Positions 11,481 through 24,090 are shown, numbered from the stretch's first letter. The stretch: 64,000 nucleotides of DNA from Echinometra lucunter (GCA_029962745.1 CM057156.1:28288291-28352290), one strand, 5' to 3'. The notes: generated by a model not told the origin, from the letters alone. Made by a program: numbers and translations.

Positions 11481-13287
11481 TTTCAGGGGCGTCATATCCA
11501 GGAAGGAAGGGCCCGTATCATCTTTGCTCACCATAGATCTTTGTAAAATATACACTTTTGTCATTAAGTGAATTTCAATCACAAATTTAAGAAAATAAAT
11601 TTGTAATTGCTTCTTTCTTCATATCAACAGGGAGATATAGAAAAAGATAACCAGAGAGGAGTCAGAGTTCACCAGGGGCGGATCCAGGGAGGATGGGGGG
11701 GGGGGGGGAATCCCCTTTGTTCACCATATATTTTTCATGAAACATCTGTCTTAAAATGAATTTTGGAGCAAAAATGTCATCTTTAATTCACCTTTAATTT
11801 TAGTGGTCTTTTGGGGGAAGGGGTGGGGTATTCTCAGAATTTTAATGCCCCTCTCTTTTAAAGTTTGCATGGATTTGCCCCTATTTGGCAAACATGTGTC
11901 ATAGATTTTATGTTGCTGTCAAATAATATTAGTGTTGAAAATGCAGTGAAAATCAATTTAATAATTACTAGCACGCTTTTTCATTATTACAACACCATCA
12001 AAGATCAGAACCATTTATCATCCACTTAATCACAAGTCATTCAGAAGGCATCAACATTCAAATTATTTTTCATTCCCGTACTTCTTTCCATGTTCATGTT
12101 TATTTCTGTCAGCTAGCTCTTTTCTCTCCTTCATACCTTCCAACTCGGTCTATATCTTTCCTTCTCTTTCTTTTTCTCTCCCTTTCTTTCCCCTCTATTT
12201 CCACCATCTGTAGTTTTCTCACCTTTTCTCTGCTTCACCGTTCTTATCTTTCGTTTCTCAAGCTCTCCATCAGCTCCCTCGATTGCTTTCTTTCTCTCTC
12301 ACTCTCTCTCTCTCTCTATATATATATATATCTCTTCTTATTTTCACTCACCTTCTTATCATGAGTAGTTATTTCAAGTGTGTGCCTAAATTATGTTATA
12401 TTGTCTTAATTCATCGTTCAGTTTATTATCTACAGAGTATCTTTTGTATTTGCACTGCCAGTGGAGGTCCAATTTTCGGGGGGGGGGGGTTCTCTTCAAA
12501 TATGGATCAATAAAAGATATTAACTGTGAACTTTGAAATACATAATAGGTCAGTACAACATGGAATGAAATGAAATTTTCCTTAACTGCACATGTCACAC
12601 GAGTAACTTTTATTCAAAACAAGAGTTGACATACGCTGTACTTCAAATTAGGAATTTAAATCCGACTGGAATGGTGCTCTTTATTAAGCTGTAGTCTGAA
12701 AATGTCAAATACTTTCTGTTTCTAATAAATCTAAGAGTGGAGAATATTTGTACTGTCTTCCCAATAAAATTCATCCTTTCCTTTCCTTTCACTAAAAAAT
12801 AGAATAAAATCACGTACCTCAAATATCTCTTCACATACCCATTATTTTCTTTTACAACGATTAGCTAGGTCTTTTTTTCTTTTGGTATAGTTAAGATACA
12901 AGGAAGCAATTCCATCTAAATTAGATCATTGCACATGTGACATGATTAATGAAGAAAAACAATCCTATATGACATTTAGAGATCTTATTGCTAATCCAAT
13001 AATTAAAAATTTGTTAGTTTTAAATTTACTTTTCAAGTCGTCTGCTCTTGCAAGCACACAAACGCAGTGGATATTTGGAATCAAATATTATCTATGAAAT
13101 AAAGGTAATATCATCCTGAAAGTGAGATTTCTCCTATTGAAACATGTGTCATGAGTTATTAGGGCACTTGTCACTCAAATTATGAAGATACAAAAAGCAA
13201 ATGTTTGCACTTTGTTCATTAAAGTAGTAGCAATATCACTTCCTCATAACTTCAACTGTAGTACAGCTGGATGCTGTCAGTCAGTTC
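11481..13287. other. Non-coding interval with CT, TA and G tracts
   Basis: It holds a G-run at 11695-11709, a CT-rich tract at 12120-12320 ending in (TA)n at about 12316-12331, and a G-run at 12478-12490. No gene is supported. Confidence 0.45.
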
Positions 13288-13307
13288 TCACATAATATAG
13301 AGGTCAT

Positions 13308-13690
13308 GCTCAGCTTTCATGGCTTTGGTAAGTTCATTCACCCGCTGAAAGGATGTGATCAAAGACCATTAAGGCATCCAAAGTTCCAAACACTACTGGT
13401 TCTAATGACATCCTGTACAGCCATACCCATGTTTATTTTGTAGGATCTCCAGTTCATCCCGGGTTGACGCAATGAGAATCCAACTTCAATTATTGTTTCA
13501 AGATCTTAGACCTCTGCTTCCTCCTCTGATATGAATGCAGTGACCTGACATTTCCAGCATCATTGAATTAAATGTGGTTATCATATCCTACCCCTCTCCT
13601 TCCAGCTTTGCCTCTAAGTTACAGTCTAATTTGCCTGGAGATGACAAGGATGATAGGGATGAGCATGACCTGGCTTAGCTGCTCTATATC
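13308..13690 (-). pseudogene. Minus-strand exon-like pieces, family unknown
   Basis: On the minus strand three pieces follow acceptor-like sites. One near 13690 starts AIDIEQLSQVML after TTTTTACAG. One at about 13550-13390 reads TAFISEEEAEV, a stop, then EVGFSLRQPGMNW. One at about 13365-13308 reads RVNELTKAMKAEHDLYIM and a stop, after TCCTTTCAG. The middle piece has an in-frame TAA and the donors are weak. A decayed gene or pure chance are both possible. I do not recognise the family. Confidence 0.25.
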
Positions 13691-13699
13691 AATGGCCTG

Positions 13700-14950
13700 T
13701 AAAAAGAAGGAAAAAAATCCTTTTTTAATTATACATGAAATGGCACTAGAAGCAGCCAACTGCTTAGATGAATGACACTGATATACAGATTTATTGTTTT
13801 AGAAAATCTGAAGTACACCAATAGCATTAAATGAGTATGGAATACAAAGTGGGATTCTAATATGAAATATTAGACAGTAATAACATTTAATCCATTAATT
13901 AATGTTGTTTTGTGATTAGTAGGCCTATTGTTTCAATTTTGATTAATCTAAAAGTAAAAATTTAACTAAATATTCCATTATGTGCAGTAACTGAAATTCA
14001 GTTTGTAATTCAATTGCTTTAATAGAAAAGAAAGTCTACAGAGATAATAAATGCACTCAAAACTGAAGACAAATCAAGCAATACACAATGGGAAAGGTGG
14101 GGGAGGCATTTTTTTGTGAATAATGATCTGCCCCCTCCCATCCTTCTCTCAATTATAAGCAATGCCCTGCCCCCCCCCCCCCCTCCATTTCAGCTTCATC
14201 CTTTTCTATTGATTTCTTAATTTTTCTAAAAGCAGGTCTGTGCTTACAGGGTTGTGATGATAAGCAGTTATTTTTAATTCCATCCTTATTCAGATCCCGA
14301 ACTAGGGCAAGGTCCTAGTCTGGCCCTAAATCAGCTAGACTATGTTCTAGCCTAGATCTAGGGCCTAACTAGGCCTAACTTTAATCTTTATTTTACTCTG
14401 TGTAGGAAATACACTGTAACTTGTTGGAGCTCTGCTAAAATTTTCTAATGAATTCCTGACTGGTAAATTCAGCATGGGAAAATTGAGGCCTCAAATATGT
14501 ATCAACAAATTCAAGAGATTGGTACAAGCAGGTCTGAAGTTAAGATCTAGACCTACTCTAGTCCCATGATTTTCATTTGTAGTGGAATAGACATGCACAT
14601 AAACGTCAATGAATTTAAGGGTAAGGCATATCGTGCATTCAACTGCGAACGTTAACTAGCGGCAACTAACGTTTCAACATTAAGACACATCTGCGCTTTT
14701 TCTTGCATGTGACTGCCTAAATCTTGGTTTAAAGAAATTGCAATAGTCTACTGATGAAATAAAATACAGAAAATGGATTTGTGCTAATCATCATCAATAT
14801 TTGTTAGCTATGATATTTTCTAACAGTTTGTGCTAAAACATTTAAGAGATTTGCTTGTGAACTTTTTCAATTGGCTGTTTAAAATCGACTGTCCGGATAT
14901 AGATCTATAACCTGTCCGGACATCCAACAACTGGGTACAATATGAAAAAG
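13700..14950. other. AT-rich interval, no gene seen
   Basis: It contains a C-run at 14171-14183 and the direct repeat CTGTCCGGA at about 14890 and 14911 around TATAGATCTATA. It lies immediately before the three-copy array. Confidence 0.4.
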
Positions 14951-15185
14951 AAACGAGATTTAATTCGTCATTTGATCAGACGAATTAGGTGGTCTGTCGT
15001 CTTTTTAATAAGGATATGATATCTATGATTATGAAAGGTATATCACAGTTGGCCTTTTATTCATCATTTTCATCATCAGGGTCTGTATCACAGTCAACAA
15101 CATTACTATCTCATTATCATGGTCATGAAGAGGATTATAGTCATTCCCAATTAAAGTCCCCATTGAGAGAAAATTTACAAAAAGG

Positions 15186-16433
15186 AAACAGCCCTGATAA
15201 AAACGTGTTTTGTCAACGTTCTGAAAACGTTTTGTGAACGTTTATTAAAGACAAAGATGCAGCGGACATAATAAAAATGTACTGTAAACGATTTATGAAC
15301 CTTCTAAAAATGTTTTGCGAACGTTTTTTAAAGACGAAGACGTAGCAGACGTAATAAAAACGTTTTGTGAACGTTTACTAAAGACTTAAACGTAGCGGAC
15401 GTAATAAAAACGCTTTTTTAACGTTATGAAAACCTTTTTGTGAACTTTCTGAAAACATTTTGTGAACATTTATTAAAAACGAAGCTGAAGCAGAACTAAT
15501 AAAATGTTTTATAAAATCATGAACGTTCTGAAAATGTTTTCTTAACATTTATTACAGACAAAGACGTAGCGGACCTACTAAATATATTTTGTGAACGTTC
15601 TAAAAACGTTTTGTAAACGTTTATTAAAGATGAAAACGTAGTGGACCTAATAAGAACGTTTTGTTAACGTTTTGTGAACGTTAATTGAAAACGAAAACAT
15701 AGCGGGCCTAAAGAAAACGTATTGGAAACATTTTGTGAACGTTCTGAAAATATTGTGTGAACGTTTATTCGAGACGAAGACGAAGGCGTTCATTTGTGAA
15801 CGTTTATTAAACCCAAAGACGTAGCAGACCTAATCAAAAAACGTTTTGTAGACATTTTGGAAAGGTTCTGGAAAAGGTTTACTGAACGTTTGTTAAAGAC
15901 GAAGACGTAGCAGACCTAATAAAAACATTTTGTGAACATTCCGAAAATGTTTTGTGAACGTTCTGAAAATGTTTTGTGAACGTTTATTAAAGATGAAAAC
16001 GTAGTGGACCTAATAAGAACGTTTTGTTAACGTTTTGTGAACGTTAATTGAAAACGAAAACATAGCGGACCTAAAGAAAACGTATTGGAAACATTTTGTG
16101 AACGTTCTGAAAATATTGTGTGAACGTTTATTCGAAACGAAGACGAAGGCGTTCAAAAACGTTCTGAAAACGTTTTGTGAACGTTTATTAAACCCAAAGA
16201 CGTAGCAGACCTAATAAAAACGTTTTGTAGACGTTTTGGAAACGTTCTGGAAAAGGTTTACTGAACGTTTGTTAAAGACAAAGACGCAGCAGACCTAATA
16301 AAAACGTTTTATGAACGTTTATTAAAGTCGAAGACGAAACGGATCTAATAAAAATGTTTTGTTACTATTATTAAAGACGAAGATGTAGCAGACCTAATAA
16401 ATGTGTTCTAAGAACGGTCTGAAACGTTTTGTG
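15186..16433. repeat. AACGTT-rich minisatellite array, copy A1
   Basis: Degenerate units of about 60-120 bp contain AAAACGTTTTGTGAACGTTT, TTAAAGACGAAGACGTAGC and GACCTAATAAAAACG. The palindrome AACGTT occurs several times per unit. Unit length varies and is not a fixed multiple of three, so the peptide-like repeats on the minus strand (SATSSSLINVHKTF type) are not a conserved protein. Confidence 0.9.
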
Positions 16434-16745
16434 TTGGGTAATCTATTTGCCGTCTAATCACCAGTATATCTAATGTTCGATGACCTGATGAACTTGAAAA
16501 ATATTCAGGTCTGAGAAGGAGACTAGCATCACAGACACAGGACGATTTGATTTTTAGTATTATGCAAAGTTAACCCTAAAGGTTCAATACACGTTCATGA
16601 ATCATATTTGCAATAGGGTTGTACATAAACTAATGTACACTGCATTGCCATAGACATAACACGCAAAATAACGCAGTTATGGCATTGTTTGTAATTGTAT
16701 GTGTAAACGTAGTCGATGAAGATGGTAATATGAAAGGGCAAAAAA

Positions 16746-16778
<33 letters not shown>

Positions 16779-16779
<1 letters not shown>

Positions 16780-16862
16780 ACACCGCCGTCGCCGGGAGTC
16801 GAACCAGGGACCATGAGGATGTGAGACCAGTGCTTTACCGATGGACCAGAATATAGTCCATA
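16779..16862 (-). repeat. tRNA-like pol III box next to an A/T homopolymer (A1)
   Basis: On the minus strand an A-box-like TGGTCCATCGGTAAAGCACT is followed by a perfect B-box GGTTCGACTCC (plus 16795-16805). A run of about 29 T comes next, which would act as a pol III terminator. The sequence that should form the 5' acceptor arm does not pair with the 3' side, so it is tRNA-derived (SINE head or pseudo-tRNA), not a functional tRNA gene. Confidence 0.6.
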
Positions 16863-17025
16863 GAGATAACACGTAGATGGAAAATGGGATTCCTAAATCA
16901 TATTTTCCAGTTCAAATTTCGATATGTTCCTGACATCTGATTAAAAAATAAATGGCACACTTACGATAGAGAATTTTCTCAGCTACAACATACTCGAGGC
17001 TGGGCAAAAATCGAGTAGAAATGCA

Positions 17026-17830
17026 AGATGAAAACGTAGTGGACCTAATAAGAACGTTTTGTTAACGTTTTGTGAACGTTAATTGAAAACGAAAACATAG
17101 CGGGCCTAAAGAAAACGTATTGGAAACATTTTGTGAACGTTCTGAAAATATTGTGTGAACGTTTATTCGAGACGAAGACGAAGGCGTTCATTTGTGAACG
17201 TTTATTAAACCCAAAGACGTAGCAGACCTAATCAAAAAACGTTTTGTAGACATTTTGGAAAGGTTCTGGAAAAGGTTTACTGAACGTTTGTTAAAGACGA
17301 AGACGTAGCAGACCTAATAAAAACATTTTGTGAACATTCCGAAAATGTTTTGTGAACGTTCTGAAAATGTTTTGTGAACGTTTATTAAAGATGAAAACGT
17401 AGTGGACCTAATAAGAACGTTTTGTTAACGTTTTGTGAACGTTAATTGAAAACGAAAACATAGCGGACCTAAAGAAAACGTATTGGAAACATTTTGTGAA
17501 CGTTCTGAAAATATTGTGTGAACGTTTATTCGAAACGAAGACGAAGGCGTTCAAAAACGTTCTGAAAACGTTTTGTGAACGTTTATTAAACCCAAAGACG
17601 TAGCAGACCTAATAAAAAACGTTTTGTAGACGTTTTGGAAACGTTCTGGAAAAGGTTTACTGAACGTTTGTTAAAGACAAAGACGCAGCAGACCTAATAA
17701 AAACGTTTTATGAACGTTTATTAAAGTCGAAGACGAAACGGATCTAATAAAAATGTTTTGTTACTATTATTAAAGACGAAGATGTAGCAGACCTAATAAA
17801 TGTGTTCTAAGAACGGTCTGAAACGTTTTG
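17026..17830. repeat. AACGTT-rich minisatellite array, copy A2
   Basis: It is the duplicate of 15629-16433 with almost no changes. The units are as in A1. Confidence 0.9.
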
Positions 17831-18144
17831 TGTTGGGTAATCTATTTGCCGTCTAATCACCAGTATATCTAATGTTCGATGACCTGATGAACTTGAAAAA
17901 TATTCAGGTCTGAGAAGGAGACTAGCATCACAGACACAGGACGATTTGATTTTTAGTATTATGCAAAGTTAACCCTAAAGGTTCAATACACGTTCATGAA
18001 TCATATTTGCAATAGGGTTGTACATAAACTAATGTACACTGCATTGCCATAGACATAACACGCAAAATAACGCAGTTATGGCATTGTTTGTAATTGTATG
18101 TGTAAACGTAGTCGATGAAGATGGTAATATGAAAGGGCAAAAAA

Positions 18145-18176
<32 letters not shown>

Positions 18177-18178
18177 GA

Positions 18179-18258
18179 CACCGCCGTCGCCGGGAGTCGA
18201 ACCAGGGACCATGAGGATGTGAGACCAGTGCTTTACCGATGGACCAGAATATAGTCCA
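18179..18258 (-). repeat. tRNA-like pol III box (A2)
   Basis: Same sequence as the A1 box, with the B-box GGTTCGACTCC intact and a T-run downstream on the minus strand. Confidence 0.6.
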
Positions 18259-18885
18259 TAGAGATAACACGTAGATGGAAAATGGGATTCCTAAATCATA
18301 TTTTCCAGTTCAAATTTCGATATGTTCCTGACATCTGATTAAAAAATAAATGGCACACTTACGATAGAGAATTTTCTCAGCTACAACATACTCGAGGCTG
18401 GGCAAAAATCGAGTAGAAATAACGGAGCTGTTGCTCAAAAAAGACGGGAATGTAGAATCAAGAATTAGAAAAAGGTCATGTCCCATAGACAATACACGCA
18501 AAATATGAAAAAATGACATGCCTCCGTTTATCGTAAGATTAAACCATGATGCAGTTCTCAAAATGAAAAATGAAGGCAATTTGTATATAAGAGCATTGTC
18601 TCAGCTACAACATACTGAAATCCTGGCGAAAATCGACCAACAATAAGCGAGATAGTCTTGATTAAAGGTAAAAAACATGACGTCATTATTGAAAAAATGA
18701 AATTTTGAGTTCACATGAGAATATGGTAACGTTCCGACTGTTCGACCCCCAATTTTTTTTCATGAATTCAAATCTTCAATTCATAGGCTTTCAGAAAATG
18801 TAAAAAAAAAGGGGGGTCCCCATGCTTTTTAACGAGCTATGGCAGATTTTAAAGGGGCATGTTTTTGCATGTTTTTACGTTATTT

Positions 18886-19195
18886 GCCCTATAGACGCGC
18901 GCACGGATTTTAAACTTTGACGCGTGCGTGCGGCGTTTTGGTAAGTTGAAATCGATTCTAATCTGATGGAAATGGTCAAGAAATGTCTCAGAATTGCAAT
19001 TCAAGTGAAAAAACGGCGTTTTTAGGTTATTTACGAGTTGCGCACGCGCAAAACGCGCGCGCGGGCGCTTACGCGCGGAAATTTTTGAAATGCTTAAAAT
19101 GACCTGAAATGGATTTTGGTTTGATCCATGAGTGATTTTGAGCATTTTTTAATTTTGCGCGCGCACTGACGCGCGTACGTACGCGTACGCGCGCG
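18886..19195. repeat. CGCG-rich block, copy A
   Basis: It has alternating purine-pyrimidine runs such as GCGCACGCGCAAAACGCGCG and ACGCGCGTACGTACGCGTAC inside AT-rich DNA. CpG is retained at high density, so the block is either unmethylated or young. Counterparts lie at 21786-22096 and 25146-25456. Such alternation can adopt Z-DNA (established knowledge). Confidence 0.85.
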
Positions 19196-19726
19196 TTTAA
19201 AAAGTTGGAATTGTTCAGATTGATATGAATATTCATCATGCCAAATATGAATGAAAAATGAAATTTCGTTATGATGATATGATCAAAACATGATTTTTAC
19301 AAAATGGCGCCTGGATGACGTCATGATGACCCGATGACCTTGAAAATGACTAAAAATCCGAGATCTCGTTATGACTGATGATTCCTGAAAATTTGCCGAA
19401 AAATGATTGAGCCAGTTCTGAGATCTCGACTACACAAAAAAGTGGGTACCAATAAAAAGAATAATAACGAGATTTAATTCGTCATTCGATCAGACGAATT
19501 AGGTGGTCTGTCGTCTTTTTGATATGGATATGATATCTATGATTATAAAAGGTATATGACAGTTGACCTTTTATTCATCATTTTCATCATCAGGGTTTGT
19601 ATCACCGTCAGCAACATTACTATCTCATTATCATGGTCATCAAGAGGATTATCGTCATTCCCAATTAAAATCCCCATTCAGAGAAAATTTACGAAGAGGA
19701 AGCAGCCCTGATAAAAAAAAACGTTC

Positions 19727-20620
19727 TGAAAAATGTTCTGAAAACGTTTTGTGTGAACGTTTACTGAAGACAAAGACGTAGCGGACCTGATAAAAATGTT
19801 TTGTAAACTATTTATGAACCTTTTGAAAATGTTTTACTAACGTTTTTTAAAGACGAAGACGTAGCGGACATGAAAAAAAAAAACTTTTGTTAACGTTCTG
19901 AAAACGTTTCGTGAACTTTTACTAAGGACTAAAACGTAGCGGACGTAATAAAGACGTTTTGTAAACTTTTTATGAACTTCTGAAAATGTTTTGCGAACGT
20001 TTATTAAAGACAAAGACATAGTGAACGTTCATTAAAGATGAAGACATAGCCGACCCAGTAAAAACGTTTTGTAAATGTTTTGTGAAGGTTTCTGAAAACG
20101 TTTTGTGAACGTTTATTAAAGACGAGGACGTAGCAGACCTAACAAAAACGTTTTGTAAACATTTTGTGAACGCTCTAAAAATATTTTGTGAACGTTTATT
20201 CAAGACGAAGACGTAGCGGACCTAATAAAAAACGTTTTGTAAACGTTTTGGAAACGTTCTGACAACGTTTTAGAAACGTTCTGACAACGTTTTGTGAACG
20301 TTTATTAAAGACGAAGACGTAGCAGACCTAATAAAAATGTTTGGTAAACATTTTGTGGACGTTCTGAAAACATTTTGTGAACGTTTATTCAAGACAAAGA
20401 CGTAGCAGACCTAATAAAAACATTTTGTGAACGTTCTCAAAATGTTTTGTGAACGTTTATTAAGGACAAAGACGCAGCAGACCTAATAAAAACGTTTTAT
20501 GAACGTTTATTAAAGTCGAAGACGAAACGGATCTAATAAAAATGTTTTGTAACAGTTATTAAAGACGAAGATGTAGCAGACCTAATAAATGTGTTCTAAG
20601 AACGTTCTGAAACGTTTTGT
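19727..20620. repeat. AACGTT-rich minisatellite array, copy B
   Basis: Degenerate units as in copy A, with about ten GACGAAGACGTAGC-like words. It ends in the conserved junction AACGTTTTGTGTTGGGTAAT. Confidence 0.9.
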
Positions 20621-21040
20621 GTTGGGTAATCTATTTGCCGTCTAATCACCAGTTTATCTAATGTTCGAAGACCTGATGAACTTCAAGAATATTCAGGTCT
20701 GAGAAGGAGACTAGCATCACAGACACAGGACAATTTGATTTTTAGTATTATGCACGAGGATTATAGTCATTCCCAATTAAAATCCCCATTCAGAGAAAAT
20801 TTACGAAGAGGAAAGAGACTAGCATCACAGACACAGGACGATTTGATTTTTAGTATTATGCAAAGTTAACCCTAAAGGTTCAATACACGTTCATGAATCA
20901 TATTTGCAATAGGGTTGTACATAAACTAATGTACACTGCATTGCAATAGACATAACACGCAAAATAACGCAGTTATGGCATTGTTTGTAATTGTATGTGT
21001 AAACGTAGTCGATGAAGATGGTAATATGAAAGGGCAAAAA

Positions 21041-21077
<37 letters not shown>

Positions 21078-21078
21078 C

Positions 21079-21158
21079 ACCGCCGTCGCCGGGAGTCGAA
21101 CCAGGGACCATGAGGATGTGAGACCAGTGCTTTACCGATGGACCAGAATATAGTCCAT
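21079..21158 (-). repeat. tRNA-like pol III box (B)
   Basis: The B-box GGTTCGACTCC and the A-box-like segment are both intact and match A1. The adjoining T-run on the minus strand lies at about 21047-21073. Confidence 0.6.
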
Positions 21159-22609
21159 AGAGATAACACGTAGATGGAAAATGGGATTCCCAAATTATAT
21201 CTTCCAGTTCAAATTTCGATATGTTCCTGACATCTGATTAAAAAATAAATGGCACATTTACGATAGAGAATTTTCTCAGCTACAACATACTCGAAGCTGG
21301 GCAAAAATCGAGTAGAAATAAGGGAGCTGTTGCTCAAAAAAGACGGGAATGTAGAATCAAGAATTAGAAAAAGGTCATGTCCCATAGACAATACACGCAA
21401 AATGTGAAAAAATGACATGCCTCCGTTTTTCGTAAGATTAGACCATGATGCAGTTCTCAAAATGAAAAATAAAGGCAATTGGTATCTAAGAGCATTATCT
21501 CAGCTACAACATACTGAAATCCTGGCGAAAATCGACCAACAATAAGCCAGATAGTCTTGATTAAAGGTAAAAAACATGACGTCATAATTGAAAAAATGAA
21601 ATTTTGAGTTCACATGAGAATATGGTAACGTTCCGACTGTTCGACCCCCCTTTTTTTTTCATGAATTCAAATCTTCAATTCATAGGCTTTCAGAAAATGT
21701 AAAAAAAAAGGGGGGTCCCCATGCTTTTTAACGAGCTATGGCGGATTTTAAAGGGGCATGTTTTTGCATGTTTTTACGTTATTTGCCCCATAGACGCGCG
21801 CACGGATTTTAAACTTTGACGCGTCCGTGCGGCGTTTTGGTAAGTTGAAATCGATTCTAAACCGATAGAAATGGTCAAGAAATGTCTCAGAATTGCAAAT
21901 CAAGTGAAAAAACGGCGTTTTTACGTTATTTACAAGTTGCGCACGCGCAAAACGCGCGCGCGAGCGCTTACGCGCGGAAATTTTTGAAATGCTTAAAATG
22001 ACCTGAAATGGATTTTGGTTTGATCCATGAGTGATTTTGAGCATTTTTAAATTTTGCGCGCGCACTGACGCGCGGACGTACGCGTACGCGCGCGTTTAAA
22101 AAGTTGGAATTGTTCAGATTGATATGAATATTCATCATGCCAAATATGAATGGAAAATGACATTCCATTATGAAGATATGATCAAAACATGATTTTTACA
22201 AAATGGCGCCTGGATGACGTCACGATGACCCGATGACCTTGAAAATGACTAAAAATCCGAGATCTCGTTATGACTGATGATTCCTGAAAATTTGCCGAAA
22301 AATGATTGAGCCAGTTCTGAGATCTCGACTACACAAAAAAGTGGGTACCAATAAAAAGAATAATAACGAGATTTAATTCGTCATTCGATCAGACGAATTA
22401 GGTGGTCTGTCGTCTTTTTGATATGGATATGATATCTATGATTATAAAAGTTATATGACAGTTGGCCTTTTATTCATCATTTTCATCAGGGTTTGTATCC
22501 CGTCAGCAACATTACTTTCTCTTTATCATGGTCATCAAGAGGATTATAGTCATTCCCAATTAAAATCCCCATTCAGAGAAAATTTACGAAGAGGAAGCAG
22601 CCCTGATAA

Positions 22610-24090
22610 AAAACGTTCTAAAAAATGTTCTGAAAACGTTTTGTGAACGTTTATTGAAGACAAAGACGTAGCGGACCTAATAAAAATGTTTTGTAAACTA
22701 TTTATGAACCTTCTGAAACTGTTTAACGAATGTTTTTTAAAGACGAAGACGTAGCGGACATAAAAAAAAAACTTTTGTGAACGTTCTGAAAACGTTTTGT
22801 GAACTTTTACTAAGGACTAAAACGTAGCGGACCTAATAAAGACGTTTTGTAAACTTTTTATGAACTTCTGAAAATGTTTTGCGAACGTTTATTAAAGACA
22901 AAGACATAGCGAACGTTCATTAAAGACATAAAAAGAAAATAAAAAAAAAACTTTTGTGAACGTTCTGAAAACGTTTTGTGAACTTTTACTAAGGACTAAA
23001 ACGTAGCGGACCTAATAAAGACGTTTTGTAAACTTTTTATGAACTTCTGAAAATTTTTTGCGAACGTTTATTAAAGACAAAGACATAGCGAACGTTCATT
23101 AAAGATGAAGACATAGCCGACCTAGTGAAAACGTTTTTTAAATGTTTTGTGAAGGTTTCTGAAAACGTTTTGTGAACGTTTATTAAAGACGAAGACGTAG
23201 CAGACCTAATAAAAATGTTTTGTAAACATTTTGTGAACGTTCTGAAAATATTTTGTGAACGTTTATTCAAGACGAAGACGTAGCGGACCTAATAAAAAAC
23301 GTTTTGTTAACTATTTATGAACCTTCTGAAAATGTTTAACGAATGTTTTTTTAAAGACGAAGACGTAGCGGACATAAAAAAAACTTTGTGAACGTTCTGA
23401 AAACGTTTTGTGAACTTTTACTAAGGACTAAAACGTAGCGGACCTAATAAAGACGTTTTGTAAACTTTTTATGAACTTCTGAAAATGTTTTGCGAACGTT
23501 TATAAAGACGAAGACGTAGCGGACCTAATAAAAAACGTTTTGTAAACGTTTTGGAAACGTTCTGAAAACGTTTTTTGAACGTTTATTAAAGACGAAGACG
23601 TAGCGGACCTAATAAAAAACGTTTTGTAAACGTTTTGGAAACGTTCTGACAAGGCTTTGGAAACGTTCTGACAACGTTTTGTGAACGTTTATTAAAGACG
23701 AAGACGCAGCAGACCTAATAAAAACGTTTTGTAAACATTTTGTGAACGTTCTGAAAATATTTTGTGAACGTTTATTCAAGACGAAGACGTAGCGGACCTA
23801 ATAAAAAACGTTTTGTAAACGTTTTGGAAACGTTCTGAAAACGTTTTTTGAACGTCTATTAAAGACGAAGACGTAGCGGACCTAATAAAAACGTTTTGTG
23901 AACGTTCTCAAAATGTTTTGTGAACGTTCATTAAAGACAAAGACGCAGCAGACCTAATAAAAACGTTTTATGAACGTTTATTAAAGTCGAAGACGAAACG
24001 GATCTAATAAAAATGTTTTGTAACAATTATTAAAGACGAAGATGTATCAGACCTAATAAATGTGTTCTAAGAACGTTCTGAAACGTTTTG
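22610..24090. repeat. AACGTT-rich minisatellite array, copy C
   Basis: The longest array of the set. Higher-order duplication is visible (22780-22920 repeated at 22960-23100). The frame at 23037-23270 on the minus strand is repeat translation only. Confidence 0.9.

Larger units (their letters stand above)
15629..18422. repeat. Near-identical 1397-bp tandem duplication inside copy A
   Basis: 15629-17025 is repeated as 17026-18422 at a constant offset of 1397 bp. GATGAAAACGTAGTGGACCT is at 15630 and 17027, and CGTCTAATCACCAGTATATC is at 16452 and 17849. Only a few differences are visible, such as one extra A near 17611 and a shorter A-run. The junction at about 17020 fuses the distal AT-rich segment back to the middle of the minisatellite. 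Either a very recent unequal exchange or an assembly duplication explains it. Confidence 0.9.
14955..19468. repeat. Complex tandem unit, copy A (4.5 kb, internally expanded)
   Basis: The head starts GAGATTTAATTCGTCATTTG and contains AGGTGGTCTGTCGTC. Then come an AACGTT minisatellite (15186-16433), a spacer, an A-tract with a tRNA-like box, a second minisatellite and tRNA-like box (17026-18259), an AT-rich segment and a CGCG-rich block (18886-19195). The tail reads GTGGGTACCAATAAAAAGAA. Copies B and C repeat the order without the inner duplication. No open frame is shared between copies, so the unit is non-coding. Confidence 0.85.
19469..22367. repeat. Complex tandem unit, copy B (2.9 kb)
   Basis: Same order as copy A: head (19469), AACGTT array (19727-20620), A-tract, tRNA-like box (21079-21158), AT-rich segment, CGCG block (21786-22096), tail. 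An oddity is that part of the head (GATTATAGTCATTCCCAATT and onward) is inserted again at about 20759-20830, ahead of a repeated GAGACTAGCATCACAG. That marks a local rearrangement. Confidence 0.88.

Noticed and set aside
16779..16862. A functional tRNA gene
   Set aside because: The 5' side of the acceptor stem does not pair with the 3' side and the anticodon and D stems are poor. Only the promoter boxes are tRNA-like.
19970..20203. Peptide-like repeats (SATSSSLINVHKTF type) on the minus strand of the AACGTT arrays, possibly a repeat protein
   Set aside because: The unit length is not a fixed multiple of three, frames are short and broken in every array, and no start or splice context recurs.
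15186..24090. A CRISPR-like reading of the regularly spaced AACGTT units
   Set aside because: Repeats are degenerate and there are no unique spacers or Cas genes. The genome is clearly animal with spliced genes.
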